From assembly GCA_035566435.1 (NCBI GenBank), contig DATMRF010000037.1, forward strand, positions 1 to 64,000: a stretch of 64,000 bases of DNA, written 5' to 3'. A program made the position numbers and the translations under genes. Shown in pieces: positions 28,832 to 37,964 of this stretch. Position 1 is the stretch's first letter. Each line of letters starts with the position of its first letter. Source of the stretch: DATMRF01 sp035566435 (GTDB lineage Bacteria; Verrucomicrobiota; Verrucomicrobiia; Limisphaerales; UBA8199). The notes beneath the pieces are model-generated. The model was not told where the DNA came from and made no database searches. It saw only the letters and a list, made by a program, of their open reading frames with translations.

Positions 28832-30019
28832 TTAATATACATCCCGCAAATACCGCTTTTCGGTCTTCATCAACCGCACATTGACGTATTCCGCGGCCGC
28901 CTCCGCTGAAAGGCCGCCCTCTTTTTGGGCGATGTCGATCAGCGCCTGGTGCACATCTTTGGCCATATGTTTCGCGTCGCCGCAAACATAGAAATACGCG
29001 CCATTCTGCAACCAGGCCCACAATTCCTTCGACTGCTCGAGCATCCGATTTTGGACGTAAACTTTGTACGATTGGTCGCGCGAGAAAGCGAGATCGAGCC
29101 GATAGAGCTTCCCCTGTTTCCGGTAGGCCAGCCATTCGTCCCCATAGAGGAAATCAGTGGCCTGGTGCTGCTCGCCGAAGAAGAGCCAGTTGCGGCCGGT
29201 GGCGCCCTCAACCACGCGCTGCTCAACAAAGGCGCGGAACGGGGCGATCCCGGCGCCCGGCCCGCACATGATGATGTCGGTCGAGGGGTCCTTCGGCAGG
29301 CGAAAGCTGCGCGACTCCTGCACATAGATTGGGATGCTCTTCACAAACAGTTCGGTGTGGTCCGCGAGGAAGCCCGACGCCAGCCCCTTTTTTTCACGGC
29401 CGTGCGTATCGTACCGTACCACCGCAACGCACAGATGCACTTCCTCGGGGTGTGCCTGGAGTGAAGACGCGATGGAATAAAGCCGTGGCACAACAGGCGT
29501 CAGCTGCGAGAGGAAAGCCTCCGGCGACTCAAAGCGGGCCTCGTCGAAATCCATCAGGATGTCCACATAATCGCGACTGTCGATGTATTCGTGAAGCAGC
29601 TCGCTGTTGTCGAGGATCTCCATCAGGCGGTTGCGCTGCTCGCCCTGGGGAATGCTCTGGGCAAGGCCGCTCATCACTTTGCGGTTGGCGCGGTTCACGA
29701 TGTAATCCCGCACCAGGGTTTGCCGCAGAGTGGTTGGCTGTCCGCGCGGGTCATTCACCGGCGCCTCCGGAGCGAACCCCAGCCACACGACCAGCTCGTC
29801 CACGACCGTGGGTGAATTCCGGCCAAACGCTCCCAGCGAATCGCCCGGCGTATAAGTCAGCCCGCTCCCGGCCAAACTGAGCACGAAATGCCGCGTATCC
29901 TTGGAAGAACCAGGTTTCGTCAGGCGATCATGGCGAACCAGCTCCGCCACAAAAGGATTCTTCCGCGAATAAGGACTCGCTGCCTGGGCAGGGGCTGTCG
30001 GCTCCGTCGATGTGCTCAT
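28832..30019 (-). CDS. Sulfite reductase flavoprotein-like oxidoreductase (CysJ C-terminal type, no flavodoxin domain)
   Basis: This 395-residue FAD/NADPH reductase of the CysJ/cytochrome P450 reductase family corresponds to the C-terminal two thirds. The FAD site is PRLYSIASSLQ (RxYS motif) near 190-200, followed by GLASGFL. The NADPH site includes IMCGPGAGIAPFRAF and WLFFGEQHQATDFLYGDEW. It ends with YVCGDAKHMAKDVHQAL and the family's usual RYLRDVY. The flavodoxin (FMN) domain of full CysJ is absent, so electrons must pass to a separate flavodoxin, ferredoxin or sulfite reductase. No sulfite reductase haemoprotein gene is in the window. It is divergent from gcvT. Confidence 0.85.
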   Translation of the reverse strand: MSTSTEPTAPAQAASPYSRKNPFVAELVRHDRLTKPGSSKDTRHFVLSLAGSGLTYTPGDSLGAFGRNSPTVVDELVVWLGFAPEAPVNDPRGQPTTLRQTLVRDYIVNRANRKVMSGLAQSIPQGEQRNRLMEILDNSELLHEYIDSRDYVDILMDFDEARFESPEAFLSQLTPVVPRLYSIASSLQAHPEEVHLCVAVVRYDTHGREKKGLASGFLADHTELFVKSIPIYVQESRSFRLPKDPSTDIIMCGPGAGIAPFRAFVEQRVVEGATGRNWLFFGEQHQATDFLYGDEWLAYRKQGKLYRLDLAFSRDQSYKVYVQNRMLEQSKELWAWLQNGAYFYVCGDAKHMAKDVHQALIDIAQKEGGLSAEAAAEYVNVRLMKTEKRYLRDVY

Positions 30020-30273
30020 AAAAATGCCATCCGCGCGCAGTTTTTCTGGTTAATACTTACCATAACTTTCCTTTTGCGCAATGGAGCCAACCTCGGCTTT
30101 ACACGCCCGTGGGTTCGTACTATGTTCCCGGGCCACGGTCCGCCGGCGCGGAAGCCTCGGGCGGGTGGCGATTGACTATTCGCATGCCGCCGTCGGGTCG
30201 CTGGCTGCCACAGACACCTTAACCAGGCGCGCATTCCTGGCTCGGACAATTTAACTCGGTTGCTTTCTGATAA

Positions 30274-31413
30274 ATGAAACGGACGCCACTTTTTGCCGCT
30301 CACCAGCGGCTCGGCGGAAAACTGATCGAATTCGGGGGCTGGGAAATGCCGGTGCAATACACCAGCATCATGGATGAACACCTGGCGGTCCGCAAAGCTG
30401 CCGGCTTGTTCGATATTTCCCACATGGGCGAGGTGCGGGCGAGTGGCCCGGCTGCGGAGGCGTTCCTGAACCACGTTTTGAGCAACGATGTGCGCAAGCT
30501 CGCCGAGGGCCAGGGCCAATACACACTGATGTGCAACGAACGCGGCGGAGTGATTGATGACCTGTACGCCTACCGGCTCGAAGCTCTCGAATATTTGCTG
30601 ATCATCAACGCCTCGCGGAGCCAGGAGGATGTCGCCTGGCTCCGGCGGCAACTGAGCGGTTTTGCGCGACGCGCGGAAGTGCAACTCCAGGATGCCTCCG
30701 ACGCGACCGGCGCTGTCGCTGTCCAGGGACCTCGCGTGGTGGAGTTCATCGGCCAGTGTTTCCCCGGGCCATCCATTGCGGGCACACCGGCGGCGAAGCC
30801 CGGCGACCTCAAGAAGAATCAAATCGCCAAGTTTCGATTTGGAGCGAGCGAAGTTTGGGTTTCCCGGACCGGTTACACCGGCGAGGACGGGTTCGAGGTG
30901 GCGGCTCCCGCCGGAGCGATCGAAGCCATTTGGAACAAGCTTCTCGCCGCCGGCCAACCTCACGGATTGAAACCTGCGGGCCTCGGGGCGCGGGACACGC
31001 TCCGCACCGAAGTCTGTTATCCTCTTTACGGTCATGAGCTGGACGAGCAGACGACCCCGATCGAGGCCGGGCTCGGCTTTTTCGTCGCGCTTGATAAAGG
31101 CGAGTTCGTTGGCCGCTCGAGCCTCGCCGCTCAAAAGGCGAACGGTGTCACGAAGAAACTGGCGGCGTTCAAAATGGCGGATAAATCCGCGCCGCCGCGG
31201 CCTCACTATCCGATCTGGAGCGCAGGGACCGGCTCCCGCCAACTCGGTGAAATCGCGAGCGGCACGCAGAGCCCCTCGCTGGGGCTCGGAATCGGCATGG
31301 CGTACGTGCCGGTTGAATTCGCCCAACCCGGGACGCCCCTCGAAATTGAAATCCGCGGCAAACGTTTCCCGGCGGTCGTGGCAGCAAAGCCTCTTTATCG
31401 AAAACCAGCTTGA
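30274..31413 (+). CDS. gcvT: Glycine cleavage system aminomethyltransferase (T protein)
   Basis: This 379-residue T protein moves the methylene group from the lipoyl arm of H protein to tetrahydrofolate, releasing ammonia. Family landmarks: N-terminal TPLFAAHQRLGGKLIEFGGWEMPVQY, then VRKAAGLFDISHMGEV, NERGGVIDDLYAYRL, the glycine-rich SRTGYTGEDGFEV, and GARDTLRTEVCYPLYGHEL. Full length. It leads a same-strand run with gcvH, a glutaredoxin and lipA. I looked for a glycine riboswitch in the 254-base divergent spacer and did not see one. GcvP is not in the window. Confidence 0.95.
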   Translation: MKRTPLFAAHQRLGGKLIEFGGWEMPVQYTSIMDEHLAVRKAAGLFDISHMGEVRASGPAAEAFLNHVLSNDVRKLAEGQGQYTLMCNERGGVIDDLYAYRLEALEYLLIINASRSQEDVAWLRRQLSGFARRAEVQLQDASDATGAVAVQGPRVVEFIGQCFPGPSIAGTPAAKPGDLKKNQIAKFRFGASEVWVSRTGYTGEDGFEVAAPAGAIEAIWNKLLAAGQPHGLKPAGLGARDTLRTEVCYPLYGHELDEQTTPIEAGLGFFVALDKGEFVGRSSLAAQKANGVTKKLAAFKMADKSAPPRPHYPIWSAGTGSRQLGEIASGTQSPSLGLGIGMAYVPVEFAQPGTPLEIEIRGKRFPAVVAAKPLYRKPA

Positions 31414-31444
31414 CTTGGAAATCATTCAACAACCCAATGCTCTT

Positions 31445-31828
31445 ATGGCCAATGTTCCTTCAGATTTAAAATACGCTAAGTCTCACGAGTGGGTGCGCGT
31501 GGCGGCCGGTGTCGCCACGGTGGGCATCACCGACCACGCGCAGCACGAATTGACCGATGTCGTGTTCGTCGAATTGCCGCAAGTGGGCCGCCAGCTCAAA
31601 GCCGGCGAAGCTTGCGCAGTCGTCGAGTCGGTCAAGACGGCCAGCGACATCTATTCGCCGGTGGGCGGCGAGGTCACCGAGGTGAACAAAGCGATTGTGG
31701 ACAATCCGGCGCTGGTAAACAGCGATCCCTTCGAGGCGGGGTGGTTTTATAAGATCAAGCTTTCCAACCCTGGCGAGCTGGACGGTTTGCTGGGGCCGGA
31801 CCGGTACCGCGCCCAGATCGGCGGTTGA
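31445..31828 (+). CDS. gcvH: Glycine cleavage system H protein
   Basis: This 127-residue lipoyl carrier shuttles the aminomethyl intermediate between P, T and L proteins. The lipoylated lysine is K64 in ESVKTASD. SHEWVRV near the start and GVATVGITDHAQHELTDVVFVELP are standard. ATG at 31445 begins MANVPSDLKYAKSHEW; longer upstream readings would run into gcvT. It lies 31 bases after gcvT and two genes before lipA, whose product makes its cofactor. Confidence 0.95.
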   Translation: MANVPSDLKYAKSHEWVRVAAGVATVGITDHAQHELTDVVFVELPQVGRQLKAGEACAVVESVKTASDIYSPVGGEVTEVNKAIVDNPALVNSDPFEAGWFYKIKLSNPGELDGLLGPDRYRAQIGG

Positions 31829-31859
31829 AAATTCCGCGATCATCCGGCACTGTATAGCT

Positions 31860-32132
31860 GTGAAACCGAGACGCGTGCGACTGTTCATCAAGCCTTACTG
31901 CGGTTGGTGCCACAAGGCGATGCGCTGGCTTGACGACCGGGAGCTGGACTATGAGCGGATCGACGTCATCGCGGATGAGGCGGCATTTGACGAGATGATC
32001 CGGCTCTCGGGCCAGGACCTGGCGCCGGTGATCGAAATCGATGGCGAAGTGCTCGCCGACTTCGGGCCGGACCAGCTCGCGGATTTTTGGAGCAAATTGG
32101 AAAGGAAGAATGGCCGGACTGAAGCCCGCTGA
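31860..32132 (+). CDS. Glutaredoxin-like thiol-disulfide protein
   Basis: This 90-residue thioredoxin-fold protein has redox site C14-G-W-C17 in FIKPYCGWCHKAMRWL, and cis-proline loop LAPVIEIDGEVLADFG typical of small glutaredoxins. CGWC is not the classical CPYC. The start is GTG at 31860, since no ATG fits. Its last 23 bases overlap lipA, so the two are translated together. A role in supplying reductant to LipA or its iron-sulfur clusters is a reasonable inference from this tight placement. Confidence 0.85.
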   Translation: MKPRRVRLFIKPYCGWCHKAMRWLDDRELDYERIDVIADEAAFDEMIRLSGQDLAPVIEIDGEVLADFGPDQLADFWSKLERKNGRTEAR

Positions 32133-33000
32133 CGCCGCGCCGCGGCCACGGCTCCCGGAATGGCTGCGGATTCGGTTGCCCACATCGGACACGTTTTCGC
32201 ACACGCGGGCTTTGCTCGATGAGCTGAAGCTGCACACGGTCTGCGAGAGCGCCCGGTGCCCGAATCACTGGGAATGCTGGGGCAAGGGCACAGCGACGTT
32301 CATGATCGGCGGCGACCGCTGCACGCGCGCCTGCGGTTTTTGCGCGGTAACCACCGCCAAACCAATGCCGCTCGAGGCAGACGAACCGGCCCGCGTTGCC
32401 GAGGCGACGCATCGCATGCGATTGAAGCACGTGGTCATCACTGCGGTGGCGCGGGATGATTTGGCGGATGGCGGCGCGGAGCATTTCCGCAGAACCATCG
32501 AGGCGGTGCGAACCCTGAGCCCGCATACGGTGATTGAGGTGCTCACGCCGGACTTCAATGAGCGCGGCGTCTCGATTGACGCGGTGTTGGCCGCCCGTCC
32601 GCATATTTTCAATCACAACCTGGAAACGGTGCGGCGGTTGACGCCCAGCGTGCGGTCTCGCGCGACTTACGACCGCTCGCTGCTGGTGCTGAGGCAGGTG
32701 AAGGAGAAGGCCGGCGAGGCGGTTTACACCAAGTCGGGCCTGATGCTCGGGCTGGGCGAAACGGAGGATGAACTGTTCACGGCGCTGGAAGATTTGCGCG
32801 AGGCCGGCTGCCAACTGCTCACGCTGGGGCAGTATCTTCAGCCAACGATTCGCCACCTGCCGGTTGCCGAGTTCGTGAGTCCGGAAAGATTCGAGGGCTA
32901 CGGCATGAGGGCGCGCGAGATGGGTTTTATCCATGTCGCGAGCGGGCCGATGGTGCGGAGTTCTTACCATGCCGACGAGTTTACACCGCCGACCGGCTGA
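32110..33000 (+). CDS. lipA: Lipoyl synthase
   Basis: This 296-residue radical SAM enzyme inserts two sulfurs into the octanoyl chain on GcvH and other lipoyl domains. The auxiliary cluster cysteines are C45, C50 and C56 (CESARCPNHWEC). The radical SAM cluster is C71-x3-C75-x2-C78 (CTRACGFC). The C-terminal SGPMVRSSYHADE contains the family's RSSY motif. ATG at 32110 follows AAAGGAAG. It overlaps the end of the glutaredoxin gene and closes the gcvT-gcvH-glutaredoxin-lipA set. Confidence 0.96.
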   Translation: MAGLKPADAAPRPRLPEWLRIRLPTSDTFSHTRALLDELKLHTVCESARCPNHWECWGKGTATFMIGGDRCTRACGFCAVTTAKPMPLEADEPARVAEATHRMRLKHVVITAVARDDLADGGAEHFRRTIEAVRTLSPHTVIEVLTPDFNERGVSIDAVLAARPHIFNHNLETVRRLTPSVRSRATYDRSLLVLRQVKEKAGEAVYTKSGLMLGLGETEDELFTALEDLREAGCQLLTLGQYLQPTIRHLPVAEFVSPERFEGYGMRAREMGFIHVASGPMVRSSYHADEFTPPTG

Positions 33001-33139
33001 TCCGCTGATTCTTGGTTGAGGCAGCAGGGTAGTGGGAACGCCGGGAGCGTTGGAGCCGGCGGCGGGGCTGGCCCCGCTTTTGTTGCCGCGTTTTCGGCGT
33101 GCGTCCACGAGTTCGCTTGGGATAAGCTCTCGAAAAATC

Positions 33140-34450
33140 ATGAACCGATCCGTCGTTTTTTGCGCATCCGCCCTCGCCGTTGCATCGTCGGCCTACTCAG
33201 CCAACTGGACTCATTGGCGCGGCCCCGATTACAACGGCTCCAGCCCGGAAAAGGACCTGCCGTCCGACTTTTCGAAAACGGAAAATGTGAAATGGTCGGT
33301 CAGCCTGCCAGGCACCTCGGCCGCGACGGCGATAATCTACGACGACAGGGTTTTTGTCAGTTCAGCCGATGAAAAAGGCAGGTCAATGCGGGCGTTGTGC
33401 CTGGACCGCAGCACCGGCAAGGAATTGTGGAATGAGGAGGTCGGCGCGGGGTACAACTTCGATGATAAGAGCAATTTCGCGTCCCCTTCGCCGGTTACCG
33501 ATGGGAAGGTCGTGGTTTACCTCTATGGCAACGGGCTGCTCGCCGGTTTCGACGTCGCCGGCAGGAAACTTTGGGCCCACGATCTGCAAAAGGAATATGG
33601 CCCATTTACCTATCAATGGACTTACGGGGCCAGCCCCACCATTTACAAAGGCAAACTGTATGTGCAAGTGCTGCAGCGCGACGAACCGGTCCATGGCCAC
33701 GGAGATGGGCACAATGATTCCTATTTGCTGGCGCTTGAGCCCGCCACGGGCAAGGAGCTTTGGAAACATGTCCGCCCGACGGAAGCCCACGCCGAATCTC
33801 AGGAGGCCTATAGCACAGCCATTCCTTTCGTGGATGGCGGGCGGGAGGAGATTTTGATTGCGGGAGGGGACGATATCACCGGCCACAATCCGGCGAATGG
33901 CGAGGAGCTTTGGCGTTGGGGCACGTGGAACCCGTCCCGCATTGGCCATTGGCGTCTCGTGCCCTCGCCCGTCAGCGGCGGTGGCATAATCCTGGTTTGC
34001 GCGCCGAAGGGTGCGCCCGTCTATGCCTTCAAGGCCGGAGCTAAAGGAAAACAGGATGATTCGGTGGTGGCCTGGAAAAGTTCCGGCCGTGAGGTGACGA
34101 GCGACGTCGCGACTCCGCTATTCTACAAGGGCAACTTCTACATCCTCAGGGGAGAGTCGCCGAACACCGTGCTCTCGCGGGTGGACCCCGCCACCGGCAA
34201 GATAGACTGGTCTGGCGAGTTGGGCAGCCGGATCAAGATTGAATCTTCTCCGACGGCAGCCGACGACAAAATCTATTTTCAGAACTTTCGCGCCGAAGTC
34301 TTCGTCGCCGCGGCGGGCGACGAATTCAAGCTCTTGAAGAAAATCCCGATGGGCGACGAGGGTGATGACATGGTGCGCTCCTCCATCGCCATTAGCCAGG
34401 GCAACCTCTTCATCCGGACCGGCCACAAGCTTTACTGCATTGGGAAGTGA
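33140..34450 (+). CDS. Secreted PQQ-like beta-propeller repeat protein
   Basis: This 436-residue exported protein has a signal peptide (MNRSVVFCASALAVASSAYSA) from ATG at 33140. Mature WTHWRGPDYNGSSPE is typical of verrucomicrobial/planctomycete PQQ-like propellers. Repeated blade motifs are visible: LCLDRSTGKELWNEEV, LALEPATGKELWKHV, NPANGEELWRWG and VDPATGKIDWSGEL. The family resembles BamB and quinoprotein dehydrogenases but lacks an evident catalytic calcium/PQQ site, so a scaffold or binding role outside the cytoplasm is more likely than oxidation. Confidence 0.85.
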   Translation: MNRSVVFCASALAVASSAYSANWTHWRGPDYNGSSPEKDLPSDFSKTENVKWSVSLPGTSAATAIIYDDRVFVSSADEKGRSMRALCLDRSTGKELWNEEVGAGYNFDDKSNFASPSPVTDGKVVVYLYGNGLLAGFDVAGRKLWAHDLQKEYGPFTYQWTYGASPTIYKGKLYVQVLQRDEPVHGHGDGHNDSYLLALEPATGKELWKHVRPTEAHAESQEAYSTAIPFVDGGREEILIAGGDDITGHNPANGEELWRWGTWNPSRIGHWRLVPSPVSGGGIILVCAPKGAPVYAFKAGAKGKQDDSVVAWKSSGREVTSDVATPLFYKGNFYILRGESPNTVLSRVDPATGKIDWSGELGSRIKIESSPTAADDKIYFQNFRAEVFVAAAGDEFKLLKKIPMGDEGDDMVRSSIAISQGNLFIRTGHKLYCIGK

Positions 34451-34494
34451 GCTGAAAAACTGAAAAAGGGTGCAACAACTGACATGCTAATCTT

Positions 34495-35652
34495 TCAGGA
34501 ATCCGTTATTGCTGAGACCAATGGTTCGAACAACCACTTGTAGAGGGGGCTGTGAAACTCAGCCGAAGCCGGGGGCTCCGGCAAGGCGCGCCCATTGCGG
34601 ACGGCAATCAGCTTGAGGCTCGGGACCACCAGCACGACTTGATGGCCGGCGCCGGAGCCCCAGAATGCATCTCTGGGCAACCTGGCGCATGGCCCTTCGT
34701 TGTTGCTCCACCAGCCGATGCCGCAGGTACCGGGCGTGCCCGCGTCCGAAGTCACCAGCCGCACCGCCTCGGGGCTGAGCAGTTGTTTGCCGTTCCAATC
34801 GCCCTGCCGAAGCATGAGCCGGCCAATGCGCGCCACAGCCCGAGCCGTGTAGTTCCCCCCACCCCAGGCGGCGACCAGCGGCAGGCCGTCCACCGTGATG
34901 GTCTCCTTATAACCAATAGTCCACTCCGCGTCCGGCACGCCGATAGGCTGCATCACGCGCTCACGCAAGAGACTGCGGATGTCTCTCTGCGGGGCGTCTT
35001 TCAAGGTGGCAGTCAGGGCATAGACCAGCACGCCGATGCCGGGGTTGCTGTATTGCTGCTTTTCCCCAGGGTCGAAAAGCGTCGGGGTGATGTCGCGCGC
35101 GATCGTGAACGGGTCGTGCGGCGGAGCCAGGCGTTTCCAGAAATCTCCCTGCCATCCCGAGAGCTTCTCGTGCGGCAGGTCCCGGTCTTCGGCATCCGCC
35201 AGGCCGGAGGTGTGCGAGCCAAGCTGCCGGAAGGTGATGCGCGATTTGCGCGGGTCGGCCTGCCATTGCGGGATGAATTTTGCCGCCTTGTCGTCCAGGG
35301 CGATGCGTCCGTCCGTGATGGCCAGCGCCGTGGCCACGCCGCCGACAATCGCTTTGGCCATGGAAGCGGTCCCGTGCGGGATGGTGGGGCCGGCGCCGGG
35401 CGCATACCACTCGCAAACGATCTTATCGTTGCGTATGACCAGCAGCCCCGAGGTGCTTCGCGCTGCCAGGGCGTCCGTCATCTCCTTCAGCTTTGCGGCG
35501 GACATACCCTGACTTTCCGGAGCGGCAGTTGTCCAATCCCAGGTTGAGGCGTTGGTCTGCGCCAGCCCGGCGCTGGGCGCAAGCAAACGCATGGCGAGGC
35601 AGGCCGAAACAGCGAACATTTTCTGCAACTTCGCTGATTGCGCCGTGTCCAT
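34495..35652 (-). CDS. Serine hydrolase, beta-lactamase class C/penicillin-binding type
   Basis: This is a 385-residue exported hydrolase. From ATG at 35652 (MDTAQSAKLQK) there is a hydrophobic leader (MFAVSACLAMRLLAPSAGLAQ) that serves as signal peptide; a start at 35619 is an alternative. The SxxK motif is S97-M-A-K100 and the YxN motif is Y201-S-N203. LGSHTSGLAD and GWWSNNEGP are family-typical. Members range from true beta-lactamases to esterases and peptidases; resistance cannot be assumed. It is convergent with the propeller gene. Confidence 0.85.
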   Translation of the reverse strand: MDTAQSAKLQKMFAVSACLAMRLLAPSAGLAQTNASTWDWTTAAPESQGMSAAKLKEMTDALAARSTSGLLVIRNDKIVCEWYAPGAGPTIPHGTASMAKAIVGGVATALAITDGRIALDDKAAKFIPQWQADPRKSRITFRQLGSHTSGLADAEDRDLPHEKLSGWQGDFWKRLAPPHDPFTIARDITPTLFDPGEKQQYSNPGIGVLVYALTATLKDAPQRDIRSLLRERVMQPIGVPDAEWTIGYKETITVDGLPLVAAWGGGNYTARAVARIGRLMLRQGDWNGKQLLSPEAVRLVTSDAGTPGTCGIGWWSNNEGPCARLPRDAFWGSGAGHQVVLVVPSLKLIAVRNGRALPEPPASAEFHSPLYKWLFEPLVSAITDS

Positions 35653-35788
35653 GCTCGGCAGACTAGCCACCCGCCGCGCCGTTGTCTTGCACATTTGCCC
35701 TCAAGGGGTAATTAACCGTAGAGGCGCGATAACCGCCGCGCGCGAAACCGTAACCGGCCTGAATCAGCAAACCCGTTGCGGTCCGGCT

Positions 35789-35973
35789 AAACCCCGTAGG
35801 GGTGGCCTGTTTATAGTTGAATCGCCACTAATGACTCTCCTTTTTGTTTTTTCAGCGGCGCGGCAATAAGGTGTCCGATTGGGTGGAGCCGCGTTGCCGC
35901 GCCGCTGAAAAAACAAAAAGGAGCAAACGGAGGTGGGGTGCCTGACTACAAACAGGCCACCCCTACGGGGTTT
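35789..35973. repeat. Nested long inverted repeat (185 bp)
   Basis: The outer arms of 28 bases, 35789-35816 and 35946-35973, are complementary at 27 positions and contain CCCCGTAGGGGTGGCCTGTT. The inner arms of 30 bases, 35837-35866 and 35894-35923, are perfectly complementary: the left reads CTCCTTTTTG then T6 then CAGCGGCGCGGCAA, and the loop is 27 bases. It carries no gene. It lies between the serine hydrolase and the DUF4185-like gene and resembles a MITE or a very strong transcription barrier. Confidence 0.92.
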
Positions 35974-36174
35974 GCACCCAGGCTCCAGCCGACCTCTCTC
36001 CTAAAGGCCGCGATCCAATGCTGGCGCACGTGTGGAAACAAGAAACACGAATCACTTCCCACAGTGGCACCTTTTTTTGTACTGTCTCAGGAATGGCTCG
36101 CAAGGCTCTTTACGCCTCAAGAACCCGAAACATTAAGACCAGCGTCCAAGGTAATCGCGGCAGACACATTATCC

Positions 36175-37272
36175 ATGAGGATCAACCGGACACGCGCGAT
36201 GGAAACGGGCCGGGGATGTTTTCTCCTCCTGGCCTTCCTGGCGGCCACCGGCACCACGGTGCTCGCGCAGCCCGCGCCAATCTCGGCGCCATATCCGCCC
36301 AGCCAGGTGCTCCGCCGCATCGACTGGGCCCCAAAGGAAACCATCGTCCGCAAGGCCCATGACAGCGACAACTGGCCGATGGCCTGGGCCGATGACGACG
36401 CACTCTATACGGCTTATGGCGACGGCAGCGGGTTCGAGCCTTTTGTTCCGGAGAAACTGAGCCTTGGGTTTGCGAAGATCACCGGCACCCCCTCCGCTTT
36501 CACCGGCGAGAACCTGCGCGCCCCCTCCCTGGAGCAGCGGGGTGGCGGCCAGCGAGGCCGCAAAGCCAGCGGCTTGCTTTGCGTTGACGCTGTGCTGTAT
36601 CTCTGGGCGCGCAACGCCACCAACTCCCAACTGGTCTGGTCCGAAGACCATGGGGCAACCTGGACGTGGGCCGATTGGAAATTCACCAACAGCTTCGGCT
36701 GTCCGACCTTTCTCAACTTCGGGCGCAACTATGGCGGGGCACGAGACGCATTCGTTTACATCTATTCGCCGGATAGCGAATCGGCCTACGAGGCCGTTGA
36801 CCGCCTGGTGCTGGCACGCGTGGCCAGGACTAAAATTCGTCAGCGCGCCGCTTATGAGTTTTTCACGGGACTGCACGAAGGCCAGGCTGCCTGGAGTCCG
36901 GACCTTGGGCGCCGAGGCGCCGTCTTCTCGGCGGCCGGACTATGCTATCGCGCCGGCATTTCATATTCTGCTGCTCTGAAGCGCTACCTGTTGGTTCAAC
37001 CTGTCCCCACGGCGGCCTCGCGCGACCGGGCTGGGAAAATAGACACCCGGTCTGCAGGCGGTTTGGCTATCTACGATGCCTCCTCTCCCTGGGGCCCCTG
37101 GACGACCGCCTTTTTCACCACGCAATGGGACGTCGGCCCCGGCGACTCCGCCAGCTTTCCCACTAAATGGATGAGCACCGACGGCAAAACGCTCTACCTG
37201 GTCTTTTCCGGCGACGACAATTTTTGTGTGCGAAGGGCCCAACTCGAACTGGGGACACCTTCGACGCCCTAG
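36175..37272 (+). CDS. Secreted DUF4185-like protein
   Basis: This 365-residue exported protein is probably a five-bladed propeller of the DUF4185/glycosidase-like group. The signal peptide is METGRGCFLLLAFLAATGTTVLAQ, starting eight residues after ATG 36175 (ATG at 36199 is an alternative). Landmarks include DNWPMAWADDDALYTAYGDGSGF, VWSEDHGATWTWADW, LLVQPVPT, GLAIYDASSPWGPWTT and TLYLVFSGDDNFCVRRAQLEL. These are typical of proteins that bind or cut polysaccharides. No catalytic residues can be named. Upstream open frame is repeat sequence and was excluded. Confidence 0.72.
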   Translation: MRINRTRAMETGRGCFLLLAFLAATGTTVLAQPAPISAPYPPSQVLRRIDWAPKETIVRKAHDSDNWPMAWADDDALYTAYGDGSGFEPFVPEKLSLGFAKITGTPSAFTGENLRAPSLEQRGGGQRGRKASGLLCVDAVLYLWARNATNSQLVWSEDHGATWTWADWKFTNSFGCPTFLNFGRNYGGARDAFVYIYSPDSESAYEAVDRLVLARVARTKIRQRAAYEFFTGLHEGQAAWSPDLGRRGAVFSAAGLCYRAGISYSAALKRYLLVQPVPTAASRDRAGKIDTRSAGGLAIYDASSPWGPWTTAFFTTQWDVGPGDSASFPTKWMSTDGKTLYLVFSGDDNFCVRRAQLELGTPSTP

Positions 37273-37331
37273 CTGGACGGCAGTCGTGGAATCCCGAATC
37301 CCTCTCGGAAACCGTGAAAGTGAATCCAGAA

Positions 37332-37459
37332 CTCCTGACATAGGGCTTCTCGAAATGTCCGCTTTCAAAAGCGGACAGGTTTGGGTTCGCACGCGTGCTA
37401 TCTTCGGAATCGCAAGATTGCTCGAAATTCGCCGAAATCCCGCCCTTCTATGTCAGGAG
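37332..37459. repeat. Inverted repeat with internal hairpin
   Basis: CTCCTGACATAG at 37332-37343 is the exact inverse of 37448-37459. A second hairpin, TGTCCGCTTTCAAAAGCGGACA, lies near 37357-37378. It sits after the DUF4185-like gene and contains no coding sequence. Confidence 0.75.
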
Positions 37460-37462
37460 CTC

Positions 37463-37755
37463 TGGAATCCCGAAGGGATTCTGACGCAAAGCCCAGGGTT
37501 GCGAGGAACGAGCTACCCTGGGTCAACGCCCGCCGCAGTTGTTTCAACCTCAAAGAGGTTGCGCCCATTCTGCCAACTGTTCTTGCTCACGCTGGCCAAA
37601 GCCGGGCGTGCTTGATCCGCGATGTAACCCTGGCGGCAATGCCGTGCGGAAACTGTGAAAGTGAATCCCGAAGGGATTCTGCCGCAAAGCCCAGGGTTGC
37701 GAGGAACGAGCAACCCTGGGTAACCTCGCCCCCGGGTCTCAACTCCGAAGGAGTT
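37463..37755. repeat. Two direct copies of a hairpin-bearing repeat
   Basis: Two direct copies about 200 bases apart begin GAATCCCGAAGGGATTCTG (near 37463 and 37663). Each continues through CCCAGGGTTGCGAGGAACGA to a closing ACCCTGGGT, which forms a hairpin with the CCCAGGGT. Each copy then ends in a short GGTTGCGCC/GAGTTGCGCC palindromic tail. The second copy abuts the broken nucleotidyltransferase gene. Confidence 0.8.
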
Positions 37756-37790
37756 GCGCCATCGCATCGAACACCACCACGCCACAATCC

Positions 37791-37964
37791 CTATATGAAC
37801 GCTCCCTGGATGCGCATCAGGTTCGCCTCCGAAAACCGGCAGCAGATGTCCACGTCACGGGTGACTAAAGTAACGCCGTGGGCCACAGCGGCAAATCCCC
37901 CGATCAGAACGAACTCGACTCGCGCTTCAATGAGTCGCCGCGTCGATTCGCTCAGGTTTTGCAT
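37791..37964 (-). pseudogene. Truncated nucleotidyltransferase (MNT/AbiEii-like)
   Basis: Only 57 residues remain, from ATG at 37964. The nucleotidyltransferase signature is present: GG at 22-23 in FVLIGGFAAVAHG and D37-V-D39 in TRDVDIC. Full-length relatives run to about 150 residues or more. Here the frame stops at a TAG where the repeat region begins, so the C-terminal part has been lost. The gene overlaps the preceding small gene by 38 bases, the arrangement of a two-gene antitoxin/nucleotidyltransferase-like module. Confidence 0.65.

Noticed and set aside
30020..30273. Glycine riboswitch before gcvT
   Set aside because: I looked for the conserved paired core typical of this class and did not find it.
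30016..31425. 469-codon minus-strand frame over gcvT
   Set aside because: No recognisable domain; gcvT is certain on the other strand.
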